Assembly: GCF_000177675.1 (NCBI RefSeq)
Contig: NZ_ADGX01000005.1
Coordinates: forward strand, 1 to 64,000
Origin: Parafrankia sp. EUN1f
Lineage (GTDB): Bacteria > Actinomycetota > Actinomycetes > Frankiales > Frankiaceae
DNA: 64,000 nt
Reading direction: 5' to 3'
Shown here: positions 32,833 to 42,050 of the stretch, in pieces
How the letters are laid out: every line of letters begins with the position of its first letter
How positions within the stretch are numbered: position 1 is the stretch's first letter
The notes under the pieces: generated by a model
The model's database searches: none
Seen by the model: the letters and a program-made list of their open reading frames with translations, nothing else
Told to the model about the DNA's origin: nothing
Program-made: the position numbers and the translations under genes

Positions 32833-33744
32833 GTGAACCTGGACGCGATCGGAACAGTCGCCGGCCCGGTGGAACGGAGCTGGTCCGCCAGGGACACCAT
32901 GCTCTACGCGGTCGGGGTGGGCGCCGGGTACCCCGACCCCGGCGAGGAGCTCGCCTTCACCACCGAGAACTCCGCCGGCGTCGAGCCGCGGGTGCTGCCG
33001 ACCTTCGCGCTGCTGTTCACCGCGGAGGGCCCGCTCGACCTGGGCGTGGTCGGGCCACACGACCCGGCGATGGTCGTGCACGGCGAACAGCGCATCGAGT
33101 GGTTCCAGCCGTTGCGACCGGACGGGCGGGTGCTGCTCACCGGCCGGATCGTCGACATCCTCGACAAGCGCTCCGGCGCCCTCGTGGTGACTGAGACGAC
33201 GGCCAGTGATCCCGAGTCGGGCGCCGCCGTCCTGCGCACCCGCACCGGGGTCTTCATCCGCGGCGCCGGCGGCTTCGACACCCGGCCGCCCGCCGCCGCG
33301 CCGGCTGTACCGCCCGCACCGGCTGTGCTGCCCGCGCCGCCTGTACCGGCTGGACGGGCGCCGGATCACTCGGTGACCTACCAGACCCTGCCGAACCAGG
33401 CCCTGCTCTACCGACTCTCGGGTGACCGCAACCCGCTGCACTCCGATCCGGTGTTCGCGGCCAACGGCGGCTACGATCGGCCCATCCTGCACGGCCTGTG
33501 CACCTACGGATATACCTGCCGGGCTCTGCTGCACACGCTCTGCGGCTCCGACCCGAGCCGGTTGCGTTCCATGTACGGCCGGTTCAGCCGGCCGGTCCTG
33601 CCCGGCCAGGCGCTTACGATCGACATCTGGGTCGACGACCCCGACCCCGATGCCGACGGCGGAGCGGCCACCTTCCGGACCACCGCCGACGGAACGGCGG
33701 TCCTCGAGCGCGGCCGGTGCACGTTCACCGCGGCCAGCGCATGA
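32833..33744 (+). CDS. MaoC-type enoyl-CoA hydratase 2
   Basis: 303 aa, GTG start 6 nt after the previous stop. Two hotdog halves: a degenerate N-terminal one and an active C-terminal one with the hydratase-2 motif YRLSGDRNPLHSDPVFA and GYDRPILHGLC (catalytic Asp and His). A Pro/Ala linker (PAAAPAVPPAPAVLPAPP) joins them. It hydrates a trans-2-enoyl-CoA to the (R)-3-hydroxyacyl-CoA, the step after the paired acyl-CoA dehydrogenases at 27.1-29.6 kb. Double-hotdog MaoC enzymes are typical of bulky-substrate beta-oxidation. Confidence 0.93.
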   Translation: MNLDAIGTVAGPVERSWSARDTMLYAVGVGAGYPDPGEELAFTTENSAGVEPRVLPTFALLFTAEGPLDLGVVGPHDPAMVVHGEQRIEWFQPLRPDGRVLLTGRIVDILDKRSGALVVTETTASDPESGAAVLRTRTGVFIRGAGGFDTRPPAAAPAVPPAPAVLPAPPVPAGRAPDHSVTYQTLPNQALLYRLSGDRNPLHSDPVFAANGGYDRPILHGLCTYGYTCRALLHTLCGSDPSRLRSMYGRFSRPVLPGQALTIDIWVDDPDPDADGGAATFRTTADGTAVLERGRCTFTAASA

Positions 33745-34700
33745 CGGCGCCCGGGGTGACCGGAGCCGAGGCGACGGCGCCGCGCTCGTCGGCACTGGCG
33801 GACCTCGGGATTCTGATCGAGGAGCAGGGCGCGGTTCTGAAGGCGACCATGCCCGCGGTGGCGAACCTGGCGGTGCCCGGCACCACCGCGATGCGGATCT
33901 GTGCGCTCTGCGCGCTGGCCGACACCCAGCTGGGCCTGCTGGCGGTGCGGGAGCTCGGGCCCCGCGTCCCGGTGACGCTCGCGCTTGACGTCCACCTGTT
34001 CCAGCCGGTGCCGGTCTCACCGCCGCCGGCGCGTGCCGAGGGGTCGGCGGGCGCGGCGGGCACAGCGGGGCCGGCGGGCACAGCGGGGCCGGCGGGCACA
34101 GCCGGGCCGGTGAGCAAGGTGCACGCGATCGGCCGGGTGGTGAAGGCGGGGCGGGCCGTGCTCGTGACCGCCATCGAGTTCGCCGACGACACCGGCCGCC
34201 CACTGGGCGTCGGGACGGCGCTGTTCATGGCCGCGCCGGACCCGATGCTGCTGATGCCGCCGGGCATGCGCCCCCTCGACCTGTTCGCCACGACGAGTGG
34301 GGAGCTGGCACAGCCGTACGCACAGCGGCTTGGCTGCCGGCGGGTCGGGGTGGGGGTGGCGTCCCTGCCGTTCACCGACGACGTCGTGAACGCCTCGGGG
34401 ACGCTCAACGGCGGCATCCTGCCGCTCGCCGTCGAGGAGGCGGTGCTGTCAGCGGCACCCGGGTCGTACCTGACCTCGCTGAGCCTGCAGTACCTTCGCC
34501 CGGTGCGCCGCGGCCCGGCGGTGGCGCGGGCCGAGGTCCGCGGCGACGTCGGCACCGTCGAGGTGCGTGACGCCGGCACCGACGCGCTCGCGGTCGTCGC
34601 GACGGCCCGGACGTCGCCCGCCCACACCCTCCCGCTGACCTCCGCGGACGCGGCCGGCGGCGCCTCTTCCTGGGCGCCCGAAGAACGACCTCGCGGGTAG
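33741..34700 (+). CDS. Double-hotdog thioesterase-family protein
   Basis: 319 aa, ATG overlapping the MaoC stop (ATGA). Two PaaI-like hotdog domains, each beginning with a central helix region (PGTTAMRICALCALADTQLG and ASGTLNGGILPLAVEEAVLS). Between them is a spacer with three GTAGPA repeats coded by GGCACAGCGGGGCCG units (about 34062-34106). Probable acyl-CoA thioesterase that ends the pathway or frees CoA, or a non-catalytic partner. Last gene of the catabolic operon, followed by a bidirectional hairpin. Confidence 0.85.
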   Translation: MTAPGVTGAEATAPRSSALADLGILIEEQGAVLKATMPAVANLAVPGTTAMRICALCALADTQLGLLAVRELGPRVPVTLALDVHLFQPVPVSPPPARAEGSAGAAGTAGPAGTAGPAGTAGPVSKVHAIGRVVKAGRAVLVTAIEFADDTGRPLGVGTALFMAAPDPMLLMPPGMRPLDLFATTSGELAQPYAQRLGCRRVGVGVASLPFTDDVVNASGTLNGGILPLAVEEAVLSAAPGSYLTSLSLQYLRPVRRGPAVARAEVRGDVGTVEVRDAGTDALAVVATARTSPAHTLPLTSADAAGGASSWAPEERPRG

Positions 34701-34735
34701 CCGGTGTCCCGGTCAGCAGGACCGGGACACCGGCG
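34701..34735. terminator. Bidirectional 15-bp hairpin between convergent operons
   Basis: GCCGGTGTCCCGGTC (34701-34715) and GACCGGGACACCGGC (34721-34735) pair perfectly around AGCAG, immediately after the thioesterase stop and 18 nt from the LivF stop. Confidence 0.85.
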
Positions 34736-34752
34736 GACACCGCGACTATGCG

Positions 34753-35487
34753 TCAGGACGCGGAGGCTCCCGCGACCTCCTCCTGGAGAATGCCGAGGTA
34801 GGCGCCTTCCAGGAGCTCGGGGGAGGCAGCCAGTTCGTCGGCCGCCCCCCGCAGCACGATGCGGCCGCGGTTGAGCACGGCCGCGTTGTCGGCGACCTCG
34901 AGGGCCAGGTTGACGTGCTGCTCGACCAGGATCACCGCGCACTTGTGGTCGGCGGCGATAGCGCTGACGGTCTTGAACAGATCCTCGACGATCAGGGGTG
35001 CGAGACCCATGCTGAGCTCGTCGATCAGCAGCACCCGGGGCTGCTGGACCAGGGCTCGCGCCATCACCAGCATCTGCTGCTCACCGCCGGAGAGCGCACC
35101 CGCGGGCAGGGTCCACCGCTTCTCGAGTGCCGGGAAGGTCTCGAGAAGGCTCTTCGGCTTCGGGCCGTTGCGCCGGGCCGCGACCCGGATGTTCTCCTCG
35201 ACGGTCAGGGTGGTGAACAGGGCGCGGTTGTCGGGGACGAGAACCACCCCGGCCGCGTTCGCGGCGGCAGGCCGGCCGCTGCGCAGCCGGGTGCCGTCCA
35301 CGCTGATGGTGCCGCCCTGGGCCGGCAGCAGACCGGCCAGAGTCAGCAACAGCGTGGTCTTGCCGGCGCCGTTCGGTCCGAGCAGAGCCAGCACGTTGCC
35401 GGCCTCGACGGTGAGATCGACGTTGCGGAACGCGGTGGCGCTGCCGCGGCCGCCGCTGAGGTCGGTGCATTCCAGCCGGGTGCTCAC
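34753..35487 (-). CDS. livF: Branched-chain-type ABC transporter ATPase
   Basis: 244 aa, GTG 35487 inside the stop of the fused permease/ATPase gene (GTGA). Complete ATPase: Walker A GPNGAGKT (37-44), signature LSGGEQQM (132-139), Walker B LLIDELSMGLAP with the catalytic Glu, H-loop His about 191 (VEQHVNLALEVAD). LivF-type length and motifs. It would form the nucleotide-binding pair with the LivG domain at the C-terminus of the upstream fusion, powering import of the ligand bound by the 38.8-40.1 kb lipoprotein. Confidence 0.95.
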   Translation of the reverse strand: MSTRLECTDLSGGRGSATAFRNVDLTVEAGNVLALLGPNGAGKTTLLLTLAGLLPAQGGTISVDGTRLRSGRPAAANAAGVVLVPDNRALFTTLTVEENIRVAARRNGPKPKSLLETFPALEKRWTLPAGALSGGEQQMLVMARALVQQPRVLLIDELSMGLAPLIVEDLFKTVSAIAADHKCAVILVEQHVNLALEVADNAAVLNRGRIVLRGAADELAASPELLEGAYLGILQEEVAGASAS

Positions 35488-38400
35488 TTCGTCACCGCCG
35501 AGGAGGTCGTCACGGTCGCAGAGGTGGTCGTGGCCGCGGTCGCGGACGCCGTCAGCGGCTCGGCGATCTCCGGTGCCGCCGGGTCCTGGGGCGTTGCGAG
35601 GTCGGCGGGTGCCGTCACGTCCACTGGTGTTGCCGCGTCCACCGGTGTCGCTGGGTCGGCTGGTGTTGCCGGGTCCGCCGGTGGCGGCGGGTCGGTCGGT
35701 GCCGCCAGGTCGGCTGCGGGTTCCGGGTCGGCTGCGGGTGCCGGGTCGGTCGGTGCCGCGTCCGTCGCCGGTGGCTCGTCCGCCAGAGCGTCGTGCACGG
35801 AGCCGAGGTAGGCGTCGGCGACGGCGCGGTTCGCGCGGATCGCCGCCGGGTCCCCCTCGGCGATGACCTTGCCGAAGTCGAGGACGTAGATGTAGTCGCA
35901 CACGGACAGCACGAGCGAGACGTCGTGGTCCACGAGAATCACGCCGACGCCGGTGGCGCTGATGGAGCGGATGCGTTCACCGAGCCAGACCGACTCGGTG
36001 GTGTCCAGCCCGGCGGCGGGTTCGTCCAGGAGCAGGGCCTTCGGCCCGGTGGCACACGCCCGCGCGATCGACACCAGCTGTCGTTCGCCCTGGCTCAGCT
36101 CGCCGGCGTGCCGGCCGGCCCGGTCGGCCAGCCCGACCAGGCCGAGCGCGGACGCCAGGGCACGGTGGCGTTCGTCGCCGCTGGCGCCGAACAGGGCCGC
36201 GCTGACGTTCTCCTCGACGGTGAGGTCGTCGTAGAGCTCCAGGGACTGGAACGTGCGGGCCAGGCCGCGGCGCACGCGGCTGTGCGTGGGCAGTCCCTCG
36301 ACGTGGGCGCCGGCGAGCCTGACGGTGCCGTCGGCCCGGGTGAAACCGGTCGTCGCGTCGATCACGCTGGTCTTGCCCGCGCCGTTCGGCCCGATGAGGC
36401 CGACGATCTGGCCGGCGTCCACCCGCATCGAGACCTCGGACACCGCGGTCACACCGCCGTAGCGGACGGTCAGCCCGTCGATCTCGAGCACCGTGCCTGC
36501 CGGCAGCGGCTGCGCCGCCGGCTCCGCCCCGTCGGCCTCCGCGGCCGCGTCGGGCTTGGCCAGCCCCGCCGGTTCGGCCGGCTCTGCTGGTTCGGTCACT
36601 CCGCCCGCTGCCGGCGCCTCGACCTGCTCCGCGGGGCTCTGGCCGGCGCGGCGGCGGCGTAGTCGATCCAGCCGGTCGGCGAGGTCGTGCCCGCCGCTGG
36701 CGAATCCTTCGGGGTGGCCGATGAGGGCGACGAGCAGGAGGACACCGGTGATGACGGGGAACCAGTCACCGAGGTGGACCCAGCGGTCCATCGCGATGAA
36801 GGTGATGCCGGTCGAGGCCATCACACCGGCGAGGATGCCGCCGTAGACGGAGGTGACGCCGGCGAGGTAGGCGGTGGAGAGCAGGGCGAGCCCACCGAGC
36901 GCGGTGAACGAGGCGAAGGTGACGGTGTTGAGCCGGTAGGCCAGCAGGCTGCCGCCGAGGCCGGCGATGAACGACGCGATCGCGAAGCTGGCGACCTTGA
37001 CCGCGACGACGTTGATCCCGATGCCGGCGGCGGACTGCTCGTTGGCGCGGACGGCGAGCATGGCCGAGCCGAGCGCGCTGGTCCGGAGCTTGGCGACGCC
37101 GAAGGCCACCGCGACCAGCACGGCCAGGCACAGCAGGCCGAAGGGGAGGCGTGGGAAGGCGTGGCCGGTGCCGATGCTGAGGTCGAGGCCGAACAGCTTC
37201 GGCTGGGTGACCTGGGCGCCATCGCTGTCGACGATGTCGGTGTTGCGGAACCACACGGCCTCGATCGTGTAGGCCAGTGCGAGGGTGACGATGCCGAGCG
37301 TCAGGCCTTTGAGCCGCAGTGCGGGCAGCCCGATCACCACGCCGAGGACGGTGGCCACGAGGGCGGCGAGCAGCGGCGCGAACGGGAACGGGACGTGCCA
37401 GCTCTGGGTCAGGCCGCTCAGCGTGAACGCGGCGCTGCCGGCGAGCGCCAGCTGGGCGAGAGAGACCTGGCCGGCGTAGCCCGTCACGACGACGAGCGAC
37501 AGGCCGATGATCGCGGCGATGAAGGTGCCGATGACGGCGCTGCGCCAGGTTCCGGTGGTGACCAGCAGGCCGAGCACACCGAGGGCGGTGCCGGACACTG
37601 TCGGCAGCGTCAGGGAACGCGGCCGGGGTGCCCGGCCCAGCGGCTGGCGGAGCAGGCCGCCGCGGACCGTCAGGCCCCGTCCGGTGATCAGCAGGGCGAC
37701 CAGGATGACGATCAGGGGAATGAGCTCGGACGAGCCGGTCTTCGGCAGCCAGGAGACGTCCCTGGAGACCAGGGACTGGGCTTCGGCCTGGAGCATGCCG
37801 ATCACGATGCCGGCCGCGACCGTCGGGATGAGGTTCTTGAACCCGCCGACCACGGCGGCGGCCAGCGCCGGCACGACGAACAGCGTGTACGTGGTCGGGG
37901 ACAGTGGGCTCAGCGGCGCGATGAGGATGCCGGCGGCACCGGCGGTCACCCCGCTGATCATCCAGTTGAACAGGGCGATCCGGTCCGGTGAGACGCCGCT
38001 GACGTAGGCGCCGGTCTGGGACTCCGCCACCGCCCTGGTGAGCAGGCCGAACCGGGTGAAGCGGTAGACCGCGGTCAGCACCAGGGTCAGCGCCACCACG
38101 GCGACGACCAGGTAGAAGCGGTCGGACAGGAGCTTCGCGTCGCCGAACTCCCATCGCTCCGAGGGGAAGATCGCGCTGACGCTGACGGGAGAGGTGCCGA
38201 GCCGGATCGCCATCGTCGACTGGATGACGACCAGGACGCCGAGGGAGGCCACCGCCCGTGCGAGTGGGGGTGCCTCACGCAACGGCCGGAAGACCGCCAG
38301 ATACAGGATCGCTCCCAGCAGGGCGCCGAGAAGCAGGGAGAGCGCGGCCGCCGGGGCAAGTGGCCAGGATCCGCCGATGTCGACCGACTCGGGCAGGCCC

Positions 38401-38588
38401 GGTAACAGGACGAGGAACTGCCCGTCACGTAAGTAGGCGTAGGAGTAGGCGACGTAGAGCGCCACGGCTCCGGTCGCGAAGTTGATGACTCCCGAGCTCC
38501 GATAGGTGAGCACGAGGGCCAGGCCCAACGCCGCGTACACCCCGCCGTTTCCCAGGCCGAGAAGCAGCGAACCTATATGTTCCATCAC
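35484..38588 (-). CDS. LivH-LivM-LivG fusion: two permease domains and an ATPase in one polypeptide
   Basis: 1034 aa. Residues ~1-300 are a LivH-type permease (MEHIGSLLLGLGNGGVYAAL, GVINFATGA). ~330-640 are a LivM-type permease (VVTGYAGQVSLAQLALAGSA, GLGGSLLAYR). ~690-935 are a LivG ATPase with Walker A GPNGAGKT, signature LSQGERQL, Walker B LLLDEPAAGLD and H-loop DHD. Loss of the three stop codons fixes subunit stoichiometry. After the ATPase comes a ~100-residue Pro/Ala/Asp/Thr tail (PPPPADPATPADPATPVDAA) coded by repetitive DNA. Followed by livF (GTGA overlap) and preceded by its binding protein. Confidence 0.93.
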   Translation of the reverse strand: MMEHIGSLLLGLGNGGVYAALGLALVLTYRSSGVINFATGAVALYVAYSYAYLRDGQFLVLLPGLPESVDIGGSWPLAPAAALSLLLGALLGAILYLAVFRPLREAPPLARAVASLGVLVVIQSTMAIRLGTSPVSVSAIFPSERWEFGDAKLLSDRFYLVVAVVALTLVLTAVYRFTRFGLLTRAVAESQTGAYVSGVSPDRIALFNWMISGVTAGAAGILIAPLSPLSPTTYTLFVVPALAAAVVGGFKNLIPTVAAGIVIGMLQAEAQSLVSRDVSWLPKTGSSELIPLIVILVALLITGRGLTVRGGLLRQPLGRAPRPRSLTLPTVSGTALGVLGLLVTTGTWRSAVIGTFIAAIIGLSLVVVTGYAGQVSLAQLALAGSAAFTLSGLTQSWHVPFPFAPLLAALVATVLGVVIGLPALRLKGLTLGIVTLALAYTIEAVWFRNTDIVDSDGAQVTQPKLFGLDLSIGTGHAFPRLPFGLLCLAVLVAVAFGVAKLRTSALGSAMLAVRANEQSAAGIGINVVAVKVASFAIASFIAGLGGSLLAYRLNTVTFASFTALGGLALLSTAYLAGVTSVYGGILAGVMASTGITFIAMDRWVHLGDWFPVITGVLLLVALIGHPEGFASGGHDLADRLDRLRRRRAGQSPAEQVEAPAAGGVTEPAEPAEPAGLAKPDAAAEADGAEPAAQPLPAGTVLEIDGLTVRYGGVTAVSEVSMRVDAGQIVGLIGPNGAGKTSVIDATTGFTRADGTVRLAGAHVEGLPTHSRVRRGLARTFQSLELYDDLTVEENVSAALFGASGDERHRALASALGLVGLADRAGRHAGELSQGERQLVSIARACATGPKALLLDEPAAGLDTTESVWLGERIRSISATGVGVILVDHDVSLVLSVCDYIYVLDFGKVIAEGDPAAIRANRAVADAYLGSVHDALADEPPATDAAPTDPAPAADPEPAADLAAPTDPPPPADPATPADPATPVDAATPVDVTAPADLATPQDPAAPEIAEPLTASATAATTTSATVTTSSAVTK

Positions 38589-38707
38589 GATCTCCCGGCA
38601 TCTTCCGGATCAGTTCTGCGAGCCATCAGGCTGGTAAGGCCCTCGGCGGAGGAGTTTCTTGCTCGTTATCGGTCCCCGCCGACGTGTCGACGCCGGACGG
38701 AGCGGCC

Positions 38708-38744
38708 GAACCGGCCGTCGAGGAGGCTCCTCGACGGCCGGTTC
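38708..38744 (-). terminator. 17-bp hairpin between binding-protein and permease genes
   Basis: Arms GAACCGGCCGTCGAGGA (38708-38724) and TCCTCGACGGCCGGTTC (38728-38744) with a 3-nt loop, 31 nt after the binding-protein stop and before the permease start. No U-run follows. It probably attenuates read-through so that the receptor is made in excess of the transporter, or protects the upstream mRNA. Confidence 0.75.
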
Positions 38745-38774
38745 GTTTGCTGGATCATCTCATCGGTTCGAGAT

Positions 38775-40058
38775 CTAGGAGTTCCCTCGCACCGTGTACG
38801 CCGTCGGCTCACCCTTGCTGTCGAGCTCGGTCGTCAGCCCACCCTGCACACAGGCGGCCGGGGACTCCGGGTAGGCCTTGCCGTCGCAGCGGAACTTCAG
38901 TCCGCCGGCGCCCGGCAGCTCCTTCTCCGGCATCGCCTTGATGGCCGCGGTGACCGTCGCCGGGGTGATCTCACCGGTGATGTCCTCGAGGGACGCCGCA
39001 AGGCCGGCGAACGTCACGAACATGCCCCGGCCCGCGGACGAGTCGGGCTCGATGTCCTTCCCGTAGGTCTCGACCACCGAGTTGTAGAGAAGGCTGGACG
39101 CATCGTCTCCGCCGACCGGGACGGAGGCACCGATGGTCATCCCCTCAAGCGCGTCTCCCGGCACCGCCTTGCGGGTGGCGTCGGTGATGCACTGCGAGAT
39201 GGCGCTGACCTTGCCGTCGTACCCGACGGACCGCAGACCGTTGATCGCGCTGATGCAGAACGAGTCGTTGCCGATGATGAACACCAGCCCGGACTTGTTG
39301 CTCACGACGCTCTGCATCTGCGGCGTCATGTCGGCGGTGCCCGGAGCGATGCGGATCAGCTGGTACTCGAGACCCGCCTTCTTCATCAGGCCGGGTGCGA
39401 CCTCCTCCGCGCTGTGCAGCGCGGCCGGCACGTCGATGACCACCGTCGTGACCTTCTTGACGCCCTCGTCCTTCGCCAGGCTGATGGGCAGGTTCAGCAC
39501 TGCGAAGTTCGGGTCGCCCACGGTGAAGCTCGTGGGATCGGACAGGATCGACGGGCTGCCGGCACCGAAGAACATCGTCGGGATGTGCGCGTCGGACAAC
39601 GGCTTCCAGACAGCCTCGGCGACGGCGGACTCGCCGACCGCGACCGCGACGACGTTCTTCTCGACCAGCTGGTTGCCGCAGTCGGTGCCCTTCGCCGGGT
39701 CCGCCTGTGTCTCACAGGTGACCACTTCGACGGGCCGGCCGCCGATGCCCCCGCGGTGCTCGTTCAGGTACTTGACGGTGGCGTCCGCGACGGCGAACTG
39801 CACCGAGTTGTCGATGCCGGCGGACTTGCCGTCCGAGACGATGCCGATCTTGACGGGCTCGCCCGCGGCCTTGTCGACCGGGCCGAGCGCGCCCGCGGCC
39901 GCGCTCGCGTCCGCCGGGCTGGGCGTGGTCTCCTCGTCCGAGCCGCAGGCGGCGACGAACAGGAGCGCGGCCAGGGGGGCGGCTAAGCCCGCCCGCACCA
40001 ACCGCCGCCGCGCCCGTCTCTGTGTCGGCCGGCCGCCGGGGGCCACCGTGTGCTGCAT
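38775..40058 (-). CDS. ABC substrate-binding lipoprotein of the Liv-type importer
   Basis: 427 aa from the ATG at 40058 (MQHTVAPGGR), with GGAGAGG upstream. An Arg-rich n-region precedes the hydrophobic signal with lipobox LFVAAC, then type I periplasmic-binding fold: VKIGIVSDGKSAGIDNSVQF, VEVVTCETQADPAKGTDCGN, GNDSFCISAINGLRSVGYDG. First gene of the transporter operon. The ligand is unknown. Co-location with CoA-transferase, P450 and dehydrogenase genes suggests a carboxylic acid broken down by them, since LivK-like receptors can bind aromatic and steroidal acids as well as amino acids. Confidence 0.93.
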   Translation of the reverse strand: MQHTVAPGGRPTQRRARRRLVRAGLAAPLAALLFVAACGSDEETTPSPADASAAAGALGPVDKAAGEPVKIGIVSDGKSAGIDNSVQFAVADATVKYLNEHRGGIGGRPVEVVTCETQADPAKGTDCGNQLVEKNVVAVAVGESAVAEAVWKPLSDAHIPTMFFGAGSPSILSDPTSFTVGDPNFAVLNLPISLAKDEGVKKVTTVVIDVPAALHSAEEVAPGLMKKAGLEYQLIRIAPGTADMTPQMQSVVSNKSGLVFIIGNDSFCISAINGLRSVGYDGKVSAISQCITDATRKAVPGDALEGMTIGASVPVGGDDASSLLYNSVVETYGKDIEPDSSAGRGMFVTFAGLAASLEDITGEITPATVTAAIKAMPEKELPGAGGLKFRCDGKAYPESPAACVQGGLTTELDSKGEPTAYTVRGNS

Positions 40059-40901
40059 ATACCTCTCCTCAAAGTCGTCGGAACCGCCGCACCATGGAGC
40101 ATGAAAAATACATACCTGTGGGGACCGGCCGGTCTCACAAGCCCGCATTCAGATTGACTGAACATTGTCCGGGGCGAAGGTGGGCACATGCTCCCAACTT
40201 TTGACGTGGGCGTCAACGTGTCGGTCGCTCTCGACGAATACCCAGGTGTTGGAACTCGCCGAGGGTGCCTCCGGCAGGAGGTCCCGGTCGCCTCCACCGG
40301 CCCGCAACATCCCGCCCAGGGGGGTCGAGATGGTATCTGCACCGGCGGTGTCGACATGGCCGGCCGGGCGGACATCGAGACTTTGCGCCATGAACCCGCC
40401 CCTGGTGTGGAACAGGTTTCAGGCCTTCCGGCGGCCCGGACCTCCCGGCCCGAGAGTGCTTTCCTGTTTTTGGCGGATGCACAGATCTTTGGCGTACGCA
40501 CGGTCGCGTTCGGGTGCGTAAGGGAGGCACCTTTGTGCTCCGGCACAAGGTCTGCCCGCCGTATCCGCCGCCGCCGCGGTTCGCGCGGATCCGCGGATGC
40601 GCGTGCCACGAGGAGGTCCGGCGAACACGCGGCCCCGGTGCGGGCACGGGGCGCGGGTACGGCGTGCGGGCGGGGAACGCGGGTGCGGCATGCGGGGTGC
40701 GGGTGTGTCACGCGGGCCGCGAGTGACGGCCCGCGTCCTGCCGGGGGGACGCGGGTACCACCGCTGTCCGCCCCGGCAGGAGCACTGCATGCCGGCAGGC
40801 GTCGCTCATCAGCCGCGACGCCGCTCGGTGTCGGTCACATCGGTGTCGGTCGGCGACTCCGGTCGACGGCGACGGTCAGCGACTACGGCCGACGGTGACG
40901 G
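40059..40901. other. Long intergenic region with small dyads
   Basis: 843 bp with no supportable gene. The ~150 bp nearest the binding-protein start are AT-richer and carry two small dyads: TTCAG-N5-CTGAA (40148-40162) and TTGACG-TGGG-CGTCAA (40201-40216), possible regulator sites for the transporter operon. The remainder (about 40560-40900) is GC-rich low-complexity sequence with short repeats such as GCGGGTRCGGC and CGGTCAGCG. Confidence 0.5.
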
Positions 40902-41924
40902 TCAGCGGCGGCGCAGCGCGGAGTCGGCGAGGGCCGGCGGGACGTAGCCGGCGTCCTCCGGGTTGACGTTGACGCCGGGCGGGACGATCTCGTCGATCCG
41001 GTCCAGGGTCGCGGTGTCCAGGGTGATGTCGGCAGCCGTGAGCTGGCTTTCCAGGTGATCCATCGTGCGCGGGCCGATGATCGCCGAGGTCACCGCCGGA
41101 TGGCGCAGCACGAACGCCAGCGCCAGCTCGATCAGGCTGATGCCGACCTCGGCGGCGAGGTCCCCGAAGGCGATCGCGGCCTCGACCTTGCGCTGGTTCG
41201 CCGGGACGGACAGATCGAACCGGCCCGGCACCCGCGCTATCCGCGTGCTCGTGACCTCACCGCCGTCGCGGGTGTAGCGCCCGGAGAGGAAGCCGCCGGC
41301 GAGCGGGCTCCACGGCAGCACCCCGAGTCCGTACCGCTGCGCCACCGGCAGCAGGTCGGCCTCGATGCCGCGCACCAGCAGCGAGTACGGCGGCTGCTCG
41401 GTGACGAACCGCTCGCGGTTGCGGCGCTCGGCGACCCACTGCGCCTCGACGACCTCGTGCGCGGGGAATGTCGAGCTGCCGAAGTAGCGGATCTTGCCGG
41501 CACGGACCAGGTCGGTCAGCGCGCTGAGCGTCTCGTCGATGTCGGTGGACGGGTCGGGGCGGTGCACCTGGTAGAGGTCGATCCAGTCGGTGCCGAGGCG
41601 CCGCAGGCTGTTCTCCACCTCGGTGACGATCCAGCGCCGCGACAGCCCGCGCTGGTTGGTGTCCGGCCCCATCGGCATGAACAGCTTGGTCGCGAGCACC
41701 ACGTCGTCGCGGCGGCCGGCGAGTGCCTTGCCGACGATCTGCTCCGACTCGCCGTTCGAGTAGATGTCGGCGGTGTCGACGAAGTTGACCCCGGCGTCCA
41801 GCGCCCGGTGGATGATCTTTATGGAGTCGTCATGGTCCTGGTTGCCCCAGGCGCCGAACATCATCGCGCCCAGGCAGAGCGGGGAGACCCGCACGCCGGT
41901 GCGGCCAAGTACTCGGTAGTCCAT
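40902..41924 (-). CDS. Aldo/keto reductase
   Basis: 340 aa from the ATG at 41924 (MDYRVLGRTG). Complete AKR tetrad: D50, Y55 (TADIYSNGES), K80 (ATKLFMP) and H121 (LYQVHRPD). The C-terminal NADPH-binding SAIIGPRTMDHLESQL is also present. Belongs to the YajO/Tas-like beta-subunit group of AKRs acting on small aldehydes and ketones. Apparently a single-gene unit, 126 bp from the end of the TetR gene, which runs in the same direction; it may be co-transcribed with it. Confidence 0.93.
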   Translation of the reverse strand: MDYRVLGRTGVRVSPLCLGAMMFGAWGNQDHDDSIKIIHRALDAGVNFVDTADIYSNGESEQIVGKALAGRRDDVVLATKLFMPMGPDTNQRGLSRRWIVTEVENSLRRLGTDWIDLYQVHRPDPSTDIDETLSALTDLVRAGKIRYFGSSTFPAHEVVEAQWVAERRNRERFVTEQPPYSLLVRGIEADLLPVAQRYGLGVLPWSPLAGGFLSGRYTRDGGEVTSTRIARVPGRFDLSVPANQRKVEAAIAFGDLAAEVGISLIELALAFVLRHPAVTSAIIGPRTMDHLESQLTAADITLDTATLDRIDEIVPPGVNVNPEDAGYVPPALADSALRRR

Positions 41925-42050
41925 GTCGACGAGCTTTCGCCGTTGATCAACAGGGCGCAATCCCTCTGGTGAAAATTTCACCATGTCGATCGGGAAATGT
42001 CGGTTATCGGTGTTGGTCGCCCTCCGACACCGCTCGGCGATCTCGTCGAG

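Noticed and set aside
31993-34203. 736-codon frame on the - strand
   Set aside because: Antisense to LLM, MaoC and thioesterase genes; low-complexity.
40188-40898. Candidate gene in the long gap before the transporter operon
   Set aside because: Open frames here lack ribosome sites and have unnatural composition full of short repeats.
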